Shown here: positions 1 to 7,108 of the stretch, piece by piece
Numbering within the stretch: position 1 is the stretch's first letter
How the letters are laid out: the number at the start of each line of letters is the position of its first letter
NCBI GenBank assembly: GCA_037481615.1
Contig: JBBFLI010000009.1
Length of the DNA: 64,000 bases
Direction: 5' to 3' (one strand)
Origin: SpSt-501 sp037481615
GTDB lineage: Bacteria > Desulfobacterota > Desulfobacteria > Desulfobacterales > SpSt-501
Program-made: the position numbers and the translations under genes
The notes under the pieces: model-generated
What the model was told of the DNA's origin: nothing
Databases searched by the model: none
The model's input: only the letters and a program-made list of their open reading frames with translations

Positions 1-51
1 CAACTGGCATTGCCGTGAAATGCTCGGCTCGCGAAGTTCAGGTTCGATCAT
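1..51 (-). CDS. IS3 transposase OrfB, N-terminal fragment at window edge
   Basis: Seventeen codons are visible from an ATG at 51, reading MIEPELREPSISRQCQL, which resembles the start of IS3-family OrfB (integrase-core, DDE transposase). The frame is open upstream of this ATG back into orfA and is offset by -1 from orfA. The active product may therefore be an OrfAB fusion made by frameshifting. The catalytic domain is outside the window. Confidence 0.7.
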   Translation of the reverse strand, partial: MIEPELREPSISRQCQL

Positions 52-71
52 CTGTTTTCGCAGCTTTTGGC

Positions 72-353
72 TCAGGAGCCGAGCTTTCGTGCTAAAAAAT
101 CGTTTTCTACCTTTAGCTGGCCGATTTGCCGGTAGAGCTCATCGACTTGGCCTTCCATCTGCTTACGGGATTTTTGATTCTTTTCGAAGAGCTCGGCGGC
201 GCTGTCGAGCAGCTGCCGCTTCCAGGCGGAGATCATCGTAGGATGCACATCAAAGCGACTGGCCAGTTGAGCGGTGGTCTCCTCGTTCTGCAAGGCGGCC
301 AAGGCGACCTTGGCCTTAAACTCCGCGCTGTGCTGCTTTCGTTTCTTGCTCAT
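72..353 (-). CDS. IS3-family transposase OrfA (HTH protein)
   Basis: A 93-residue protein. An N-terminal helix-turn-helix (about residues 8-48, with the HTH_Tnp_1 pattern of SAEFKAKVALAAL and HPTMISAWKRQLL) is followed by a coiled coil of about 35 residues (EKNQKSRKQMEGQVDELYRQ onward). OrfA proteins bind the element's terminal repeats and the coiled coil mediates multimerisation. Length and layout are normal for the family. It ends with KLGS and a TGA, and the orfB frame overlaps this end. Confidence 0.9.
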   Translation of the reverse strand: MSKKRKQHSAEFKAKVALAALQNEETTAQLASRFDVHPTMISAWKRQLLDSAAELFEKNQKSRKQMEGQVDELYRQIGQLKVENDFLARKLGS

Positions 354-395
354 CTCTGATCCTCCCCTTGGGGTTCGAATCAGAGCTTAGCACAC

Positions 396-415
396 GGTCC
401 AAATTTGGGGGATCA
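396..415 (-). repeat. terminal inverted repeat of the IS3 element
   Basis: The minus strand reads TGATCCCCCAAATTTGGACC inward from 415, a typical IS3-family end (TG start, then a short run of C). It lies about 40 bases upstream of orfA. The partner repeat is outside the window, so the exact boundary rests on family resemblance. Confidence 0.7.
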
Positions 416-542
416 CCGCCGCTTACCATCATATCAGCGCGCAGCCAACACGAACGGCCGGGAGCGTGGCCCTACAAAAGCCGGCCCCCGTAGTGGAAGA
501 GCGATCAAAGTTCCGCGAGCTCCCGCCGACAGACTCGAGTCT

Positions 543-935
543 TCACGATAATTCGGCCTCCAGAATCAGGCGCTCCTCATCGGTTGCAAGGTCGGGGTGG
601 CGCCGGAGATACTCGCGCAGGCTTTCGGAACGATGCGTGGGGCTGGCTTGCCTGAGGCCCTCGGGGGAGTCGTAGGTTCCCCAGCCGTCCGGCCCGAAGC
701 CGTAATAACACTTGATCTCGCGCGGCGGCTCCGGGGCTTCGTAGTTCCACCAGGCGGTCGGACGCTCAAAGGGCTCACATTCAGCCAGCAGCTCGGCGCG
801 GAATCGCCTCCAAGCCTCGTGGAGTTGCTCTTCGGTGAAGTCGTCGAAAAAGTCGGCGACCCGAAGCGCAAACTTCACGTCCTCAACATCGACGCCGGAA
901 AGACGGCGCTTGTCTCTTCTTGGTCTCCTCGGCAT
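543..935 (-). CDS. hypothetical phage/satellite protein
   Basis: A 130-residue soluble protein with a basic N-terminus (PRRPRRDKRR), an acidic-aromatic helical stretch around residues 20-50, and a WWNYEAPEPPRE / YYGFGPDGWGTYDSPEGLRQ segment rich in Trp, Tyr and Gly. Proteins with this kind of W-Y-EAPEP segment occur beside terminase genes in prophages, but I cannot name a function. It lies 9 bases downstream of the small terminase gene in the same direction, so it is probably cotranscribed with it. Confidence 0.6.
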   Translation of the reverse strand: MPRRPRRDKRRLSGVDVEDVKFALRVADFFDDFTEEQLHEAWRRFRAELLAECEPFERPTAWWNYEAPEPPREIKCYYGFGPDGWGTYDSPEGLRQASPTHRSESLREYLRRHPDLATDEERLILEAELS

Positions 936-944
936 CTTTTGACC

Positions 945-1262
945 TCAGCGGTATTGACGCGGCGGCCGGCTCTCCGGCGCCTCTTTCAGGTCAACGCCCA
1001 TTTCGCGAACCAGGCGCGCAAAAACGATCCGGAGCTCACGCACCGCCTTCGACGCAGGGTGCTCACGCATAGTCCCTGAAGGAGGGTAAACGATGCGACC
1101 CTCCTTCTTCACCACGGCGGAGAGCTCCTCGATTTCATCCAAGCATCGGCAGGCCTGCTCGAGCCGCGCGAGGTCTTGGGGCTCACTGAGGTCAAAGACC
1201 TCAAGGAAGCAGCGCCACGCCCGCCGGCCCGGCGCTTTCAACCCGCGCGGCGGTTTGGCCAT
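945..1262 (-). CDS. phage terminase small subunit-like protein (P27 family)
   Basis: About 105 residues from the ATG at 1262 (MAKPPRGLKAPGRRAW). The opening PP-GL...GR-AW-x-FL pattern and the helical remainder, with conserved RIVFARLVREMGVD-like C-terminal helices, fit P27-type small terminases, which recognise phage DNA for packaging. The frame is open further upstream to 1628, but that extension overlaps the next gene and is not protein-like, so the internal ATG was chosen. A small terminase without a large subunit nearby is what satellites use to redirect helper-phage packaging, but the gene to the left could not be checked beyond the IS. Confidence 0.6.
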   Translation of the reverse strand: MAKPPRGLKAPGRRAWRCFLEVFDLSEPQDLARLEQACRCLDEIEELSAVVKKEGRIVYPPSGTMREHPASKAVRELRIVFARLVREMGVDLKEAPESRPPRQYR

Positions 1263-1410
1263 CAAAAAACAAACCGGGGCCACTTTTTTTTGCGCGCGAC
1301 TCGCCGACCGGTTTCGGTTGCCAGGCACGAAAGATTCAGCCGCCCCCCCCTGGCACCTCTCTCGATCACCCAGGGAATCCATATCGTCTCCACCAAGCTG
1401 GCATTCAAGT

Positions 1411-1695
1411 TCAATGAAGAGTCCTTTTGTCGATCGCATTCCACACCATGTGCATAAAGCTCGACGCGCCGTTATGATCAAGCCCCTTGCGTAGGCCATA
1501 CAGGCGCGCGGCGAGCGAATGCGACATGAGTCCCAGAGCGAATGCAAAACGATAAACATCGCCCAGCGTCTTACAGTTAAAAACCGCCTTGGATACAGTG
1601 ACGAAAAACGATTGCACCAATGATGCAAGCTCGTCGGTAATGGGAAACCCGTCGAGCTCGAAATCCGAGCTGTTGTCGTTGTCGATCACGGCCAT
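1411..1695 (-). CDS. hypothetical protein
   Basis: A 94-residue protein directly downstream (9-base gap) of the DUF3631 gene. It has an acidic N-terminus (NDNSSDFELDG), then a mostly helical, hydrophobic-periodic body (ELASLVQSFFVTVSKAVF, YRFAFALGLMSHSLAARLYGLR). No signal peptide or catalytic motif is visible. Its position in the replication block suggests an accessory replication or regulatory role for the island, which is only inference. Confidence 0.5.
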   Translation of the reverse strand: MAVIDNDNSSDFELDGFPITDELASLVQSFFVTVSKAVFNCKTLGDVYRFAFALGLMSHSLAARLYGLRKGLDHNGASSFMHMVWNAIDKRTLH

Positions 1696-1704
1696 CTTTC
1701 CCTT

Positions 1705-3291
1705 CTAACTCGAGGCGGCATATATCTCCCTAGCGCCGCTTCTCTTCCACGCCTCCCGTGCCGCTTCCATGGTAATCTTGAAGAGGGTTTCGCCGTCCGG
1801 AGCGGTCGTCGTTCTCGTGGCGACGCCGACCTCTCTAAAAGCATCGATGGCGTAATGGGTGGGAACGAGCGGCTGACCATCCAAAAAGCATCCGAGCTCG
1901 GGCATCTCGTCTCGGGGATCGAGGCGCAGGGGGTCGCCCTCTGTGAGTTTAAACATGTCCCACACAGCGGCAATGATTCTCTTTCCCTGATCGCTCACCA
2001 AGGGCTTTTCGTCGAGGTAGCAGGCAAAAGCCGCCTGCGCCGCCGAATCCAGCTCGTAGCCGCGCCTTACGTTGGAGGCGGAGCGGATGTTCTTCGGCCG
2101 AATTCCCATGCGGGCGAGCATGCTGGCCGCGGTGCGCTCATTGATGGGCTCTCCGCGCGAGAACACCGCCCACGGACGATCATCGCGGCGCAGGAGGTAG
2201 CCCAGGAAGTCTTTGCTCGAGATCCGGCCGCCGGCTTCTTTGAGCGCATCCCGCAAATCGGAGAGCAACATCAACACAGGATCGTTGTCTTGACGCATTC
2301 CTTCGCTGGCTTCCAGCGCGGCGCGAATACGCTGTGGCCACATGCCTCCGCAGACCGTGGCGATCGCCGCCAAGGGCCGCCAAAGTTCTTCCGGGCGATT
2401 GATCAGGTCAGCGATGATATCGGGTTCAACGCGCGCTGCGCGACTCCGATTGTCGTTCGCCCATCGGACGCAACGCATGCGGAGTTCCTTTCCGTCGAAC
2501 AGCCGTTCACGCTCCAGCTTGTATTCCACCGTGCGTTTGTGGAGGAGAACCCGGATCGCGCGGTCCTCGAGGGTTCCATGGATTTTCGCGGCGATCATAA
2601 AAATCGCCTTCGGGCAGAAGGTGGGGAAACGCAGCGGTTCGAACGTCTCGGGATGCGCACGGAGTACCTGCCCGTCATAACGGTAACCGCCGTTCAGCAG
2701 ATTGATCAAGTCTGGGCTGTCCCTCAGCCATTGGTCGCACTCGTCGAGCAGGAGGGTCGGAGAGAATTTTTCTACGGCGCGGAACAGGCAGGCGGGCGAA
2801 ATGTGCTCGAGCGGCAACGGGCGGCGAACGATCTTGGAGAGCACGGCGCGAAGGGTCGTTTTCCCGCACCCCTTTATAGGAGAGTTCACAAGCAAATAGG
2901 GAGTAACGGGCCACGCATCGAAGAGGTAAGTATGGAGCGCCCACACGGAGCAAATGGCCGCTTCGTTTTCGCCGATGAATACATGACGCCGCAAAACGGA
3001 AAAGATTTCGTCCAGCAGGGCGGCCCCGTCTACAGGTTCGGGCCACGGTTCCGGATCAGCGAAGGCGAACGGCCGGCCGGAGGGCGCGGCATTGGAATCC
3101 CCGCCTTGCATCGCTGACGGTGCGGAAAGCCCAAGATCGCGCCGCGCAGCGGCCACCATGCGATCCAAGAAGGCGACCGTAACGCCCATCTCCTTCGCCT
3201 CCCCCTTGCGGCGCGTCTGGTAGTCCAGATCCGGGAGGCCGGCCAGCTCAACGATCCGCAGCTTCAGCCTGTCGGCCTTTTCATGATTCAT
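1705..3291 (-). CDS. DUF3631 replication ATPase/helicase-like protein
   Basis: A 528-residue protein. The N-terminal 80 residues are helical. A P-loop (SPIKGCGKTT, about residues 137-146) and a Walker B-like LLLDECDQW (about 176-184) precede a long DUF3631 region ending near residue 480. DUF3631 proteins are found next to CHC2 primases in phages, plasmids and islands and are thought to act as replicative helicase or primase-associated ATPases. The start overlaps the primase stop by 4 bases, implying translational coupling. Length and motifs look intact. Confidence 0.8.
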   Translation of the reverse strand: MNHEKADRLKLRIVELAGLPDLDYQTRRKGEAKEMGVTVAFLDRMVAAARRDLGLSAPSAMQGGDSNAAPSGRPFAFADPEPWPEPVDGAALLDEIFSVLRRHVFIGENEAAICSVWALHTYLFDAWPVTPYLLVNSPIKGCGKTTLRAVLSKIVRRPLPLEHISPACLFRAVEKFSPTLLLDECDQWLRDSPDLINLLNGGYRYDGQVLRAHPETFEPLRFPTFCPKAIFMIAAKIHGTLEDRAIRVLLHKRTVEYKLERERLFDGKELRMRCVRWANDNRSRAARVEPDIIADLINRPEELWRPLAAIATVCGGMWPQRIRAALEASEGMRQDNDPVLMLLSDLRDALKEAGGRISSKDFLGYLLRRDDRPWAVFSRGEPINERTAASMLARMGIRPKNIRSASNVRRGYELDSAAQAAFACYLDEKPLVSDQGKRIIAAVWDMFKLTEGDPLRLDPRDEMPELGCFLDGQPLVPTHYAIDAFREVGVATRTTTAPDGETLFKITMEAAREAWKRSGAREIYAASS

Positions 3292-3857
3292 GTGCGATTC
3301 CTCAAAAAGAAGAATTCACCATGCACGCAGACTCCATTCCACTCGTTGATTACTTCGTCTTGCTCTTCTCGCGAGCCGACGCGCAATGCCTCGTGGCGAT
3401 CCTCGAGAAAATCGCGGACGAGAAGAAACGGCGCCGCACGATCAAGATCTTCGGGAGTTTTGATTGAACGGCTGATTTGCCAGCAAATCCGGCAGGCGCG
3501 CGCAAGGGCGCGCAACAGCTCGATGCGACGCTCTTCGCGTGCCTGGTCGATGAGCCGAGCGCGCCCCTTTTCCGCGACGGATCGCGCGGAAGGATAGGAC
3601 GCATGCCCGGCGGGCTCTCCCAGCTCTCGCCGGGCCTCTGCAAAGGAGAGACCGCGCATGGCGCGCAGAAAGTCTATAGCGTCGCCACGAGCGCCGCAGC
3701 CGAAGCAATGGTAGCGTTCCTTCCCGTCACGGCTCGTGTAGATCGAAAAACTCGGGTTGCGGTCATCGTGAAATGGGCATCGCGCGACGAACCTCCCCTG
3801 CCCCGAGGGTCGCAGATCGAGGCCGGCATCGCGGGCAATGTCTGCTATCGCTCTCAC
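3288..3857 (-). CDS. CHC2 zinc-finger primase-like protein
   Basis: A 189-residue protein. An N-terminal CHC2 zinc finger (CPFHDDRNPSFSIY, then YHCFGCGARGDAIDF, about residues 27-65) is the DNA-binding element of DnaG-type primases. The finger is complete (C-x2-H and C-x2-C). The TOPRIM catalytic domain of full primases is absent. The remaining 120 residues are helical, so it may work with the DUF3631 ATPase as a split primase-helicase. It overlaps both neighbours by 4 bases (ATGA-type), so alpA, primase and DUF3631 form one operon. Confidence 0.85.
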   Translation of the reverse strand: MRAIADIARDAGLDLRPSGQGRFVARCPFHDDRNPSFSIYTSRDGKERYHCFGCGARGDAIDFLRAMRGLSFAEARRELGEPAGHASYPSARSVAEKGRARLIDQAREERRIELLRALARACRICWQISRSIKTPEDLDRAAPFLLVRDFLEDRHEALRVGSREEQDEVINEWNGVCVHGEFFFLRNRT

Positions 3858-4093
3858 GTGGAAAGCCCGGCAAGAAGGGAGCTGACGATATCGCGCGGCC
3901 TAGTGGGGCGACCATCCAGCGACCCGATCCATGCCCAGAATTTTTCTGCATCGAAAAAGATCTTCCCGCGCGGCGTATACCTGAAATGCGGCGGGCCGTC
4001 AGGCCTGGAGATCAAGGCACGCAGTCTCTTCGTGCTCAACCGCGCAACGCTGGCGGCCTCGCGTAGATCGAGCAGTCGTTTTTCGTCTTGCAT
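3854..4093 (-). CDS. AlpA/excisionase-like HTH regulator
   Basis: A 79-residue protein. LLDLREAASVARLSTKRLRALI is a MerR-like/excisionase helix-turn-helix (residues 7-30), followed by GPPHFRYTPRGKIFFDAEKF, the small wing typical of AlpA and Xis proteins. These proteins activate integrase or excision genes or island operons. The ATG at 4093 was preferred over an upstream in-frame ATG at 4138 because it has a strong ribosome binding site (AGGAGGAAT, 6 bases before it). It is the first gene of the replication operon, behind a promoter at 4129-4157. Confidence 0.8.
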   Translation of the reverse strand: MQDEKRLLDLREAASVARLSTKRLRALISRPDGPPHFRYTPRGKIFFDAEKFWAWIGSLDGRPTRPRDIVSSLLAGLST

Positions 4094-4128
4094 GGCTATT
4101 CCTCCTTTTTCTCTTTTCTCTGAGGTTA

Positions 4129-4157
4129 AGTATATCATTACTCGTAAATGACGACAA
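4129..4157 (-). promoter_or_regulatory. sigma-70-type promoter of the alpA-primase operon
   Basis: The minus strand shows TTGTCG (4152-4157), a 17-base spacer and TATACT (4129-4134), 36 bases before the chosen alpA start. Both boxes match the housekeeping consensus well. The 4140-4260 segment upstream is AT-rich and has no coding frame. Confidence 0.65.
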
Positions 4158-4261
4158 GAGAAAATTACATTTAAAATTTTTTGAGCCTACTATTGAGCGA
4201 CCTCTACTACTTTGCTAAGTAAATTCTATATATTTGAATATATAATACTTTTTTGATGTTT

Positions 4262-4361
4262 TAGCGGTTGTAGCGGATGTATCGGATCCGCTTATCTGAT
4301 AAGTCAATTCTAAGCAATTGTAATTATTCACTTGTAGCGGTTGTAGCGGATGTAGCGGTCA
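4262..4361 (+). repeat. two clusters of 9-bp tandem repeats (TAGCGGWTG), candidate origin iterons
   Basis: Cluster 1 is TAGCGGTTG, TAGCGGATG, TATCGGATC at 4262-4288. Cluster 2 is TAGCGGTTG, TAGCGGATG, TAGCGGTCA at 4335-4361. Between them lies a short palindrome, CTTATC-T-GATAAG (4291-4303), in AT-rich DNA. Direct 9-bp repeats flanking an AT-rich palindrome beside a primase operon resemble a replication origin bound by an island replication protein. They could also be operators for AlpA or a repressor. Apart from these repeats and the att site, 4140-4748 contains no gene I can support. Confidence 0.6.
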
Positions 4362-4696
4362 ATAGAGGGGAGGGTTGAGAAATATTCCCGGAGAGGAGAA
4401 CCACTGCGGGCAAGAATCAAGGTGGGCTAACATTCGTGCGGGGGGCCGTTTGCAGGGCGCCTCAAAAAGATGCATGCCTCCGGCCCTCATTCCTACACTA
4501 AGCTATGAAAGGGCGGGATTGTCAGCAATACGCTAGGCAATATTTGAAGACGTTTACATCACGCCGTTGAGAGACACTGGGTGCGCCTGGGGTGCGGATG
4601 GCAGGACAAAAATGGAAAATAGTAGTAAAAAAGGTTTAAGATAAACAATTGATATTCCTGTAACCTAATGACTTCCCTACTACTAAATAAGCAATT

Positions 4697-4739
4697 CCTA
4701 ATCCGTTGGCCGCAGGTTCAATTCCTGCCAGGGGCACCA
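4697..4739 (+). other. attachment site: displaced 3' end of tRNA-Arg(CCT)
   Basis: The segment starts at anticodon CCT and continues through a complete T arm (GCAGG, loop TTCAATT, CCTGC at 4712-4728) and the acceptor 3' strand CAGGGGC-ACCA (4729-4739). The 5' half of a tRNA is missing: bases before about 4695 are AT-rich island DNA and cannot form D or acceptor stems. This is the fragment left when an integrase recombines in the 3' half of a tRNA gene. Because the fragment is plus-oriented, the reconstituted tRNA should lie at the island's left end. Confidence 0.75.
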
Positions 4740-4748
4740 ACCTTTTTG

Positions 4749-4958
4749 CTACCGGTTTTTCTTCTGCTTCTGCTGGCCCACGCGGACCTTCTGCTCGGGG
4801 GACTTCACCTCGACCTTGACGTGCGTTGCGGAAGGGCAGACACCCGTGCGCCACTTCGCCGCCGGAACCGCCCAGATGCGGCAGAAGCCCTCATCGATAT
4901 TCTCGCAGCCGGTGCACTTCTCGATGATCGGTTGCTTCTGAAGGGGAGACTGAGCCAT
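4749..4958 (-). CDS. PxxKW family cysteine-rich protein
   Basis: A 69-residue protein. Two CxxC-like pairs and spaced cysteines (EKCTGCENI, EGFCRIW, GVCPS) surround the signature VPAAKWRTGVC, which gives the family its PxxKW name. It ends in a basic tail. The family is small, probably metal-binding, of unknown role, and known mainly from Desulfobacterota, which helps place the organism. A GAGGAGG ribosome binding site precedes the ATG. It is the first chromosomal gene after the island junction. Confidence 0.85.
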   Translation of the reverse strand: MAQSPLQKQPIIEKCTGCENIDEGFCRIWAVPAAKWRTGVCPSATHVKVEVKSPEQKVRVGQQKQKKNR

Positions 4959-4991
4959 TCGTGAGAACCTCCTCGCAGGGTGAAATTCGGC

Positions 4992-6329
4992 CTACAGCGC
5001 ACCGTAGGGACGCACGACGGCCGCTTTTCCTTCGCGGCGCCGGAATTCCGCGGCCTGGGCTTCGGCCCGGCCGCGATCGGCGTGGTCGCCGATCCGCACC
5101 GTGTGCCAGGTCTGGCCTTTGCCGTCCCTGAAAACCGCAATCCGCGCCGGCCAACCGCGGCCGGTGAGTTCCGATAAAGCCCTCTGCGCGTTTTCCGGCT
5201 GCAGGAAAGCCCCCGTCTGGACCGACCAGGAATAGGCTCCAGGCGCCCGCGGCGCCGAGGCGGGCTCCCGCGGCTTCTCCGCCTTGGACGGAGTCTCCCG
5301 ATCGTTCGGCGCCTGCAAAACCGGCTGCACGGCGGCCTCCGCCGGGGGCTCTTCGGCCCGGCCGAGGGTTTTGACGACCACCTCGTTCGCCGGCGGGGAA
5401 GCCGGGCTCTCTACGGGCGGGCGAAGGAAAAAAACGAGAAGGAGCAACAAGACCGCCGCCCCGGCCCCGGCCGCCAGCCTCTTTGCCCACGGGGGGGACA
5501 TCATCTTTCTCAGAGCCGCCGCGGGAAGCGGCTCCGGGCCGAAAAGCGCCGCGCGGGCCGTCTCCCCGTCCACGAAGGCGAGCCCCGAGCCGGCGGCCGC
5601 GTTCAGGACCGCCGTGCAGGCCCGGTTCACCCGGGCCGGGTTCCCCCCGGAGGCCCGAAAGACCCAGCGCACCGCCTCGGCCGAAAACCGGACGGGGGCG
5701 GCAGCGCCGCGGCAGGCGAGCTTCTGCTCGATGTAGCCAAGGGTTTCTCTCTCGTCGAGGGGGGCGATCGCGAAGGAGACCGAAACCCGCTGACCCATCT
5801 GGCGGAGTTTGCGCGAGTGGAGGAGCTTCTCCAGCCCGGGGTCCCCGATGAGGACGATCAGGATGAGCTTGTCGCGCGTGGTCTCGAGGTTGGAGAGCAG
5901 CCGCACCTGTTCGAGAACCGCCGGGGGGAGGTCCTGGGCGTTGTCGATGAAGACCACGACCCGCCGGCCGGCGATCCGGCGCTCCATGAGGAAGCGGTTG
6001 AGGGCGCCGTGGCGGTCCCGGGGATGGGCGCCGGGTTCCTCGAGGCCGAGCTGACGGCTCAATTCGGAGACGAGCTCGGCCCCCGTGCGCAGGGGAGCGG
6101 AGAGAAAGGCGGTGTCGTGAGCCCCCGCCAGGCGCTCGGCGAAGGCCCGGCAGATCGTGGTCTTGCCGGCGCCTTCCTCCCCCAGGACGACCGAGAAGCC
6201 CTCCCCCTCGGAGACGGCGTAACGCAGGTGCGCCAGGGCCTCCTCCTGCGGTCGGCCGACGAAGAGGCAGCCGGGGTCGGGACCGGCGGGGAAGGGATGC
6301 TCTTTGAACCCGAAACGCTCGAGGAACAT
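4992..6329 (-). CDS. ExeA-like AAA ATPase with transmembrane segment and C-terminal SPOR domain
   Basis: A 445-residue protein. Its N-terminal AAA domain carries the ExeA/GspA opening (FGFKEHPF), Walker A GEEGAGKTT (residues 50-58) and Walker B VVVFIDNAQ (about 124-132). One membrane helix follows at about 284-302, then a low-complexity linker and a SPOR domain (about 368-445, WSVQTGAF...). SPOR domains bind denuded peptidoglycan and ExeA proteins assemble secretion complexes across the wall. The ATPase is therefore predicted to be cytoplasmic, with a periplasmic wall-binding tail. No secretin genes are nearby. A second ExeA-like ATPase lies at 8264-9244. Confidence 0.85.
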   Translation of the reverse strand: MFLERFGFKEHPFPAGPDPGCLFVGRPQEEALAHLRYAVSEGEGFSVVLGEEGAGKTTICRAFAERLAGAHDTAFLSAPLRTGAELVSELSRQLGLEEPGAHPRDRHGALNRFLMERRIAGRRVVVFIDNAQDLPPAVLEQVRLLSNLETTRDKLILIVLIGDPGLEKLLHSRKLRQMGQRVSVSFAIAPLDERETLGYIEQKLACRGAAAPVRFSAEAVRWVFRASGGNPARVNRACTAVLNAAAGSGLAFVDGETARAALFGPEPLPAAALRKMMSPPWAKRLAAGAGAAVLLLLLVFFLRPPVESPASPPANEVVVKTLGRAEEPPAEAAVQPVLQAPNDRETPSKAEKPREPASAPRAPGAYSWSVQTGAFLQPENAQRALSELTGRGWPARIAVFRDGKGQTWHTVRIGDHADRGRAEAQAAEFRRREGKAAVVRPYGAL

Positions 6330-6502
6330 GGAACTCGCCTGCGGCGGCGGAAGAGACCACGCCAGCCTTCCTTTCGAAAATGCCCGATCGGCTGCGCCAA
6401 GTCAATTGCGAGGCGACCTCGAGCCCCCGCGAAACCCCTTCATCCCCGCGCCGTTTTGCGCTAAGCTGACCCGCGAAACCTCTTCCCTCAAGGAGGACCG
6501 CC

Positions 6503-7045
6503 ATGATTCTGCCCCTGCTCGAAAAACGCCGCAGCATCCGCCGTTTCCAGGACAGGGCGGTGGAAAAGGAAAAACTCGATCTCCTGGTCGAGGCCGCGCT
6601 CCGCGCCCCCTCCTCGCGCAACACGCGGCCCTGGGAGTTCATCGTCGTGCGCGACCGCCGGATGCTCGAGCAGCTCGCCGGGGCGAAGGAGCACGGATCC
6701 TCTTTTCTGCGCGAGGCGGCCGCCGGGATCGTGGTCTGCGCCGACCCCGGCAAATCCGACGTTTGGATCGAAGACGCCTCGATCGCCGCGACCCTGATCC
6801 AGCTTGCGGCCGAATCCCTCGGCCTGGGAAGCTGCTGGGTCCAGATCCGCGAGCGGCCCCACAAGGCGGGCACCTCCGCGCGGGATTACGTGGCGCGGCT
6901 GCTGGGGCTGCCCGCCTCCCTCCAGGTCGAGGCGATCGTGGCCCTGGGCTACCCCGCCGAGGAGAAGGCGCCCCACGCCCGCGAGTCGCTCCCCTGGGCC
7001 CAGGCCCACGACGAGCGCTGGGGTGCGCCCTGGAAGCGCGGATAG
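6503..7045 (+). CDS. nitroreductase family protein
   Basis: A 180-residue FMN-dependent oxidoreductase of the nitroreductase superfamily. RRSIRRFQDRAV (residues 9-20) and APSSRNTRPWEFIVV (about 37-51) are the FMN phosphate-binding segments. AESLGLGSCWV and GYPAEEK near the end are the other conserved parts. Length is normal. Substrate cannot be told from sequence. A strong AAGGAGGA site precedes the ATG. It is divergent from the ExeA-SPOR gene; the 173 bases between them contain no clear consensus promoter. Confidence 0.9.
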   Translation: MILPLLEKRRSIRRFQDRAVEKEKLDLLVEAALRAPSSRNTRPWEFIVVRDRRMLEQLAGAKEHGSSFLREAAAGIVVCADPGKSDVWIEDASIAATLIQLAAESLGLGSCWVQIRERPHKAGTSARDYVARLLGLPASLQVEAIVALGYPAEEKAPHARESLPWAQAHDERWGAPWKRG

Positions 7046-7108
7046 GCCCACCCCCAGCCGCAGGGGGCCGCCGATCGGCGCAAAAAACCCCGGCAGGGGG
7101 AAGCGCAG

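Larger units (their letters stand above)
1..415 (-). mobile_element. IS3-family insertion sequence, 5' part (runs off the left edge)
   Basis: The element reads right to left. Its outer end is a terminal inverted repeat at 396-415 starting TGATCCCCC on the minus strand. A HTH orfA follows, then an orfB frame that begins before position 1 is reached. The orfA stop and the orfB frame are in the -1 relation typical of IS3-family elements, whose transposase is made by programmed frameshifting. The rest of orfB and the other inverted repeat lie outside the window, so intactness cannot be judged. It sits in or at the edge of the satellite-like island to its right. Confidence 0.85.
1..4739 (-). mobile_element. 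phage-satellite-like integrated island, right end (IS-interrupted)
   Basis: From its right boundary leftwards: a tRNA 3' remnant (att site), 9-bp iteron-like repeats, an AlpA-like regulator, a CHC2 primase, a DUF3631 P-loop ATPase, two small unknown genes and a P27-type small terminase. AlpA, replication genes, iterons and TerS without visible capsid genes recall phage-inducible chromosomal islands of Gram-negative bacteria. The tRNA fragment is plus-oriented, so the intact tRNA-Arg and probably the integrase should lie at the other end, left of the window. Composition is AT-richer near the repeats than the chromosome. Confidence 0.65.

Noticed and set aside
1263..1628. N-terminal extension of the small terminase to 227 residues
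   Set aside because: The extension overlaps the neighbouring gene at 1411-1695 and has a Cys/Trp/Arg-rich non-protein-like composition.
4640..4739. A complete tRNA gene
   Set aside because: Only anticodon 3' side, T arm and acceptor 3' strand are present. Upstream sequence is AT-rich and cannot form D or acceptor stems.
4636..4854. 72-residue minus-strand frame ending in LVPLAGIEPAANGLG
   Set aside because: It is the reverse complement of the tRNA 3' remnant and PxxKW gene in another frame. Such peptides are routine artefacts at tRNA att sites.
4891..6873. 660-residue frame overlapping the ExeA-SPOR gene
   Set aside because: Arg/Pro/Gly-rich with no domains, same region as an intact AAA-SPOR protein; GC-skew artefact.
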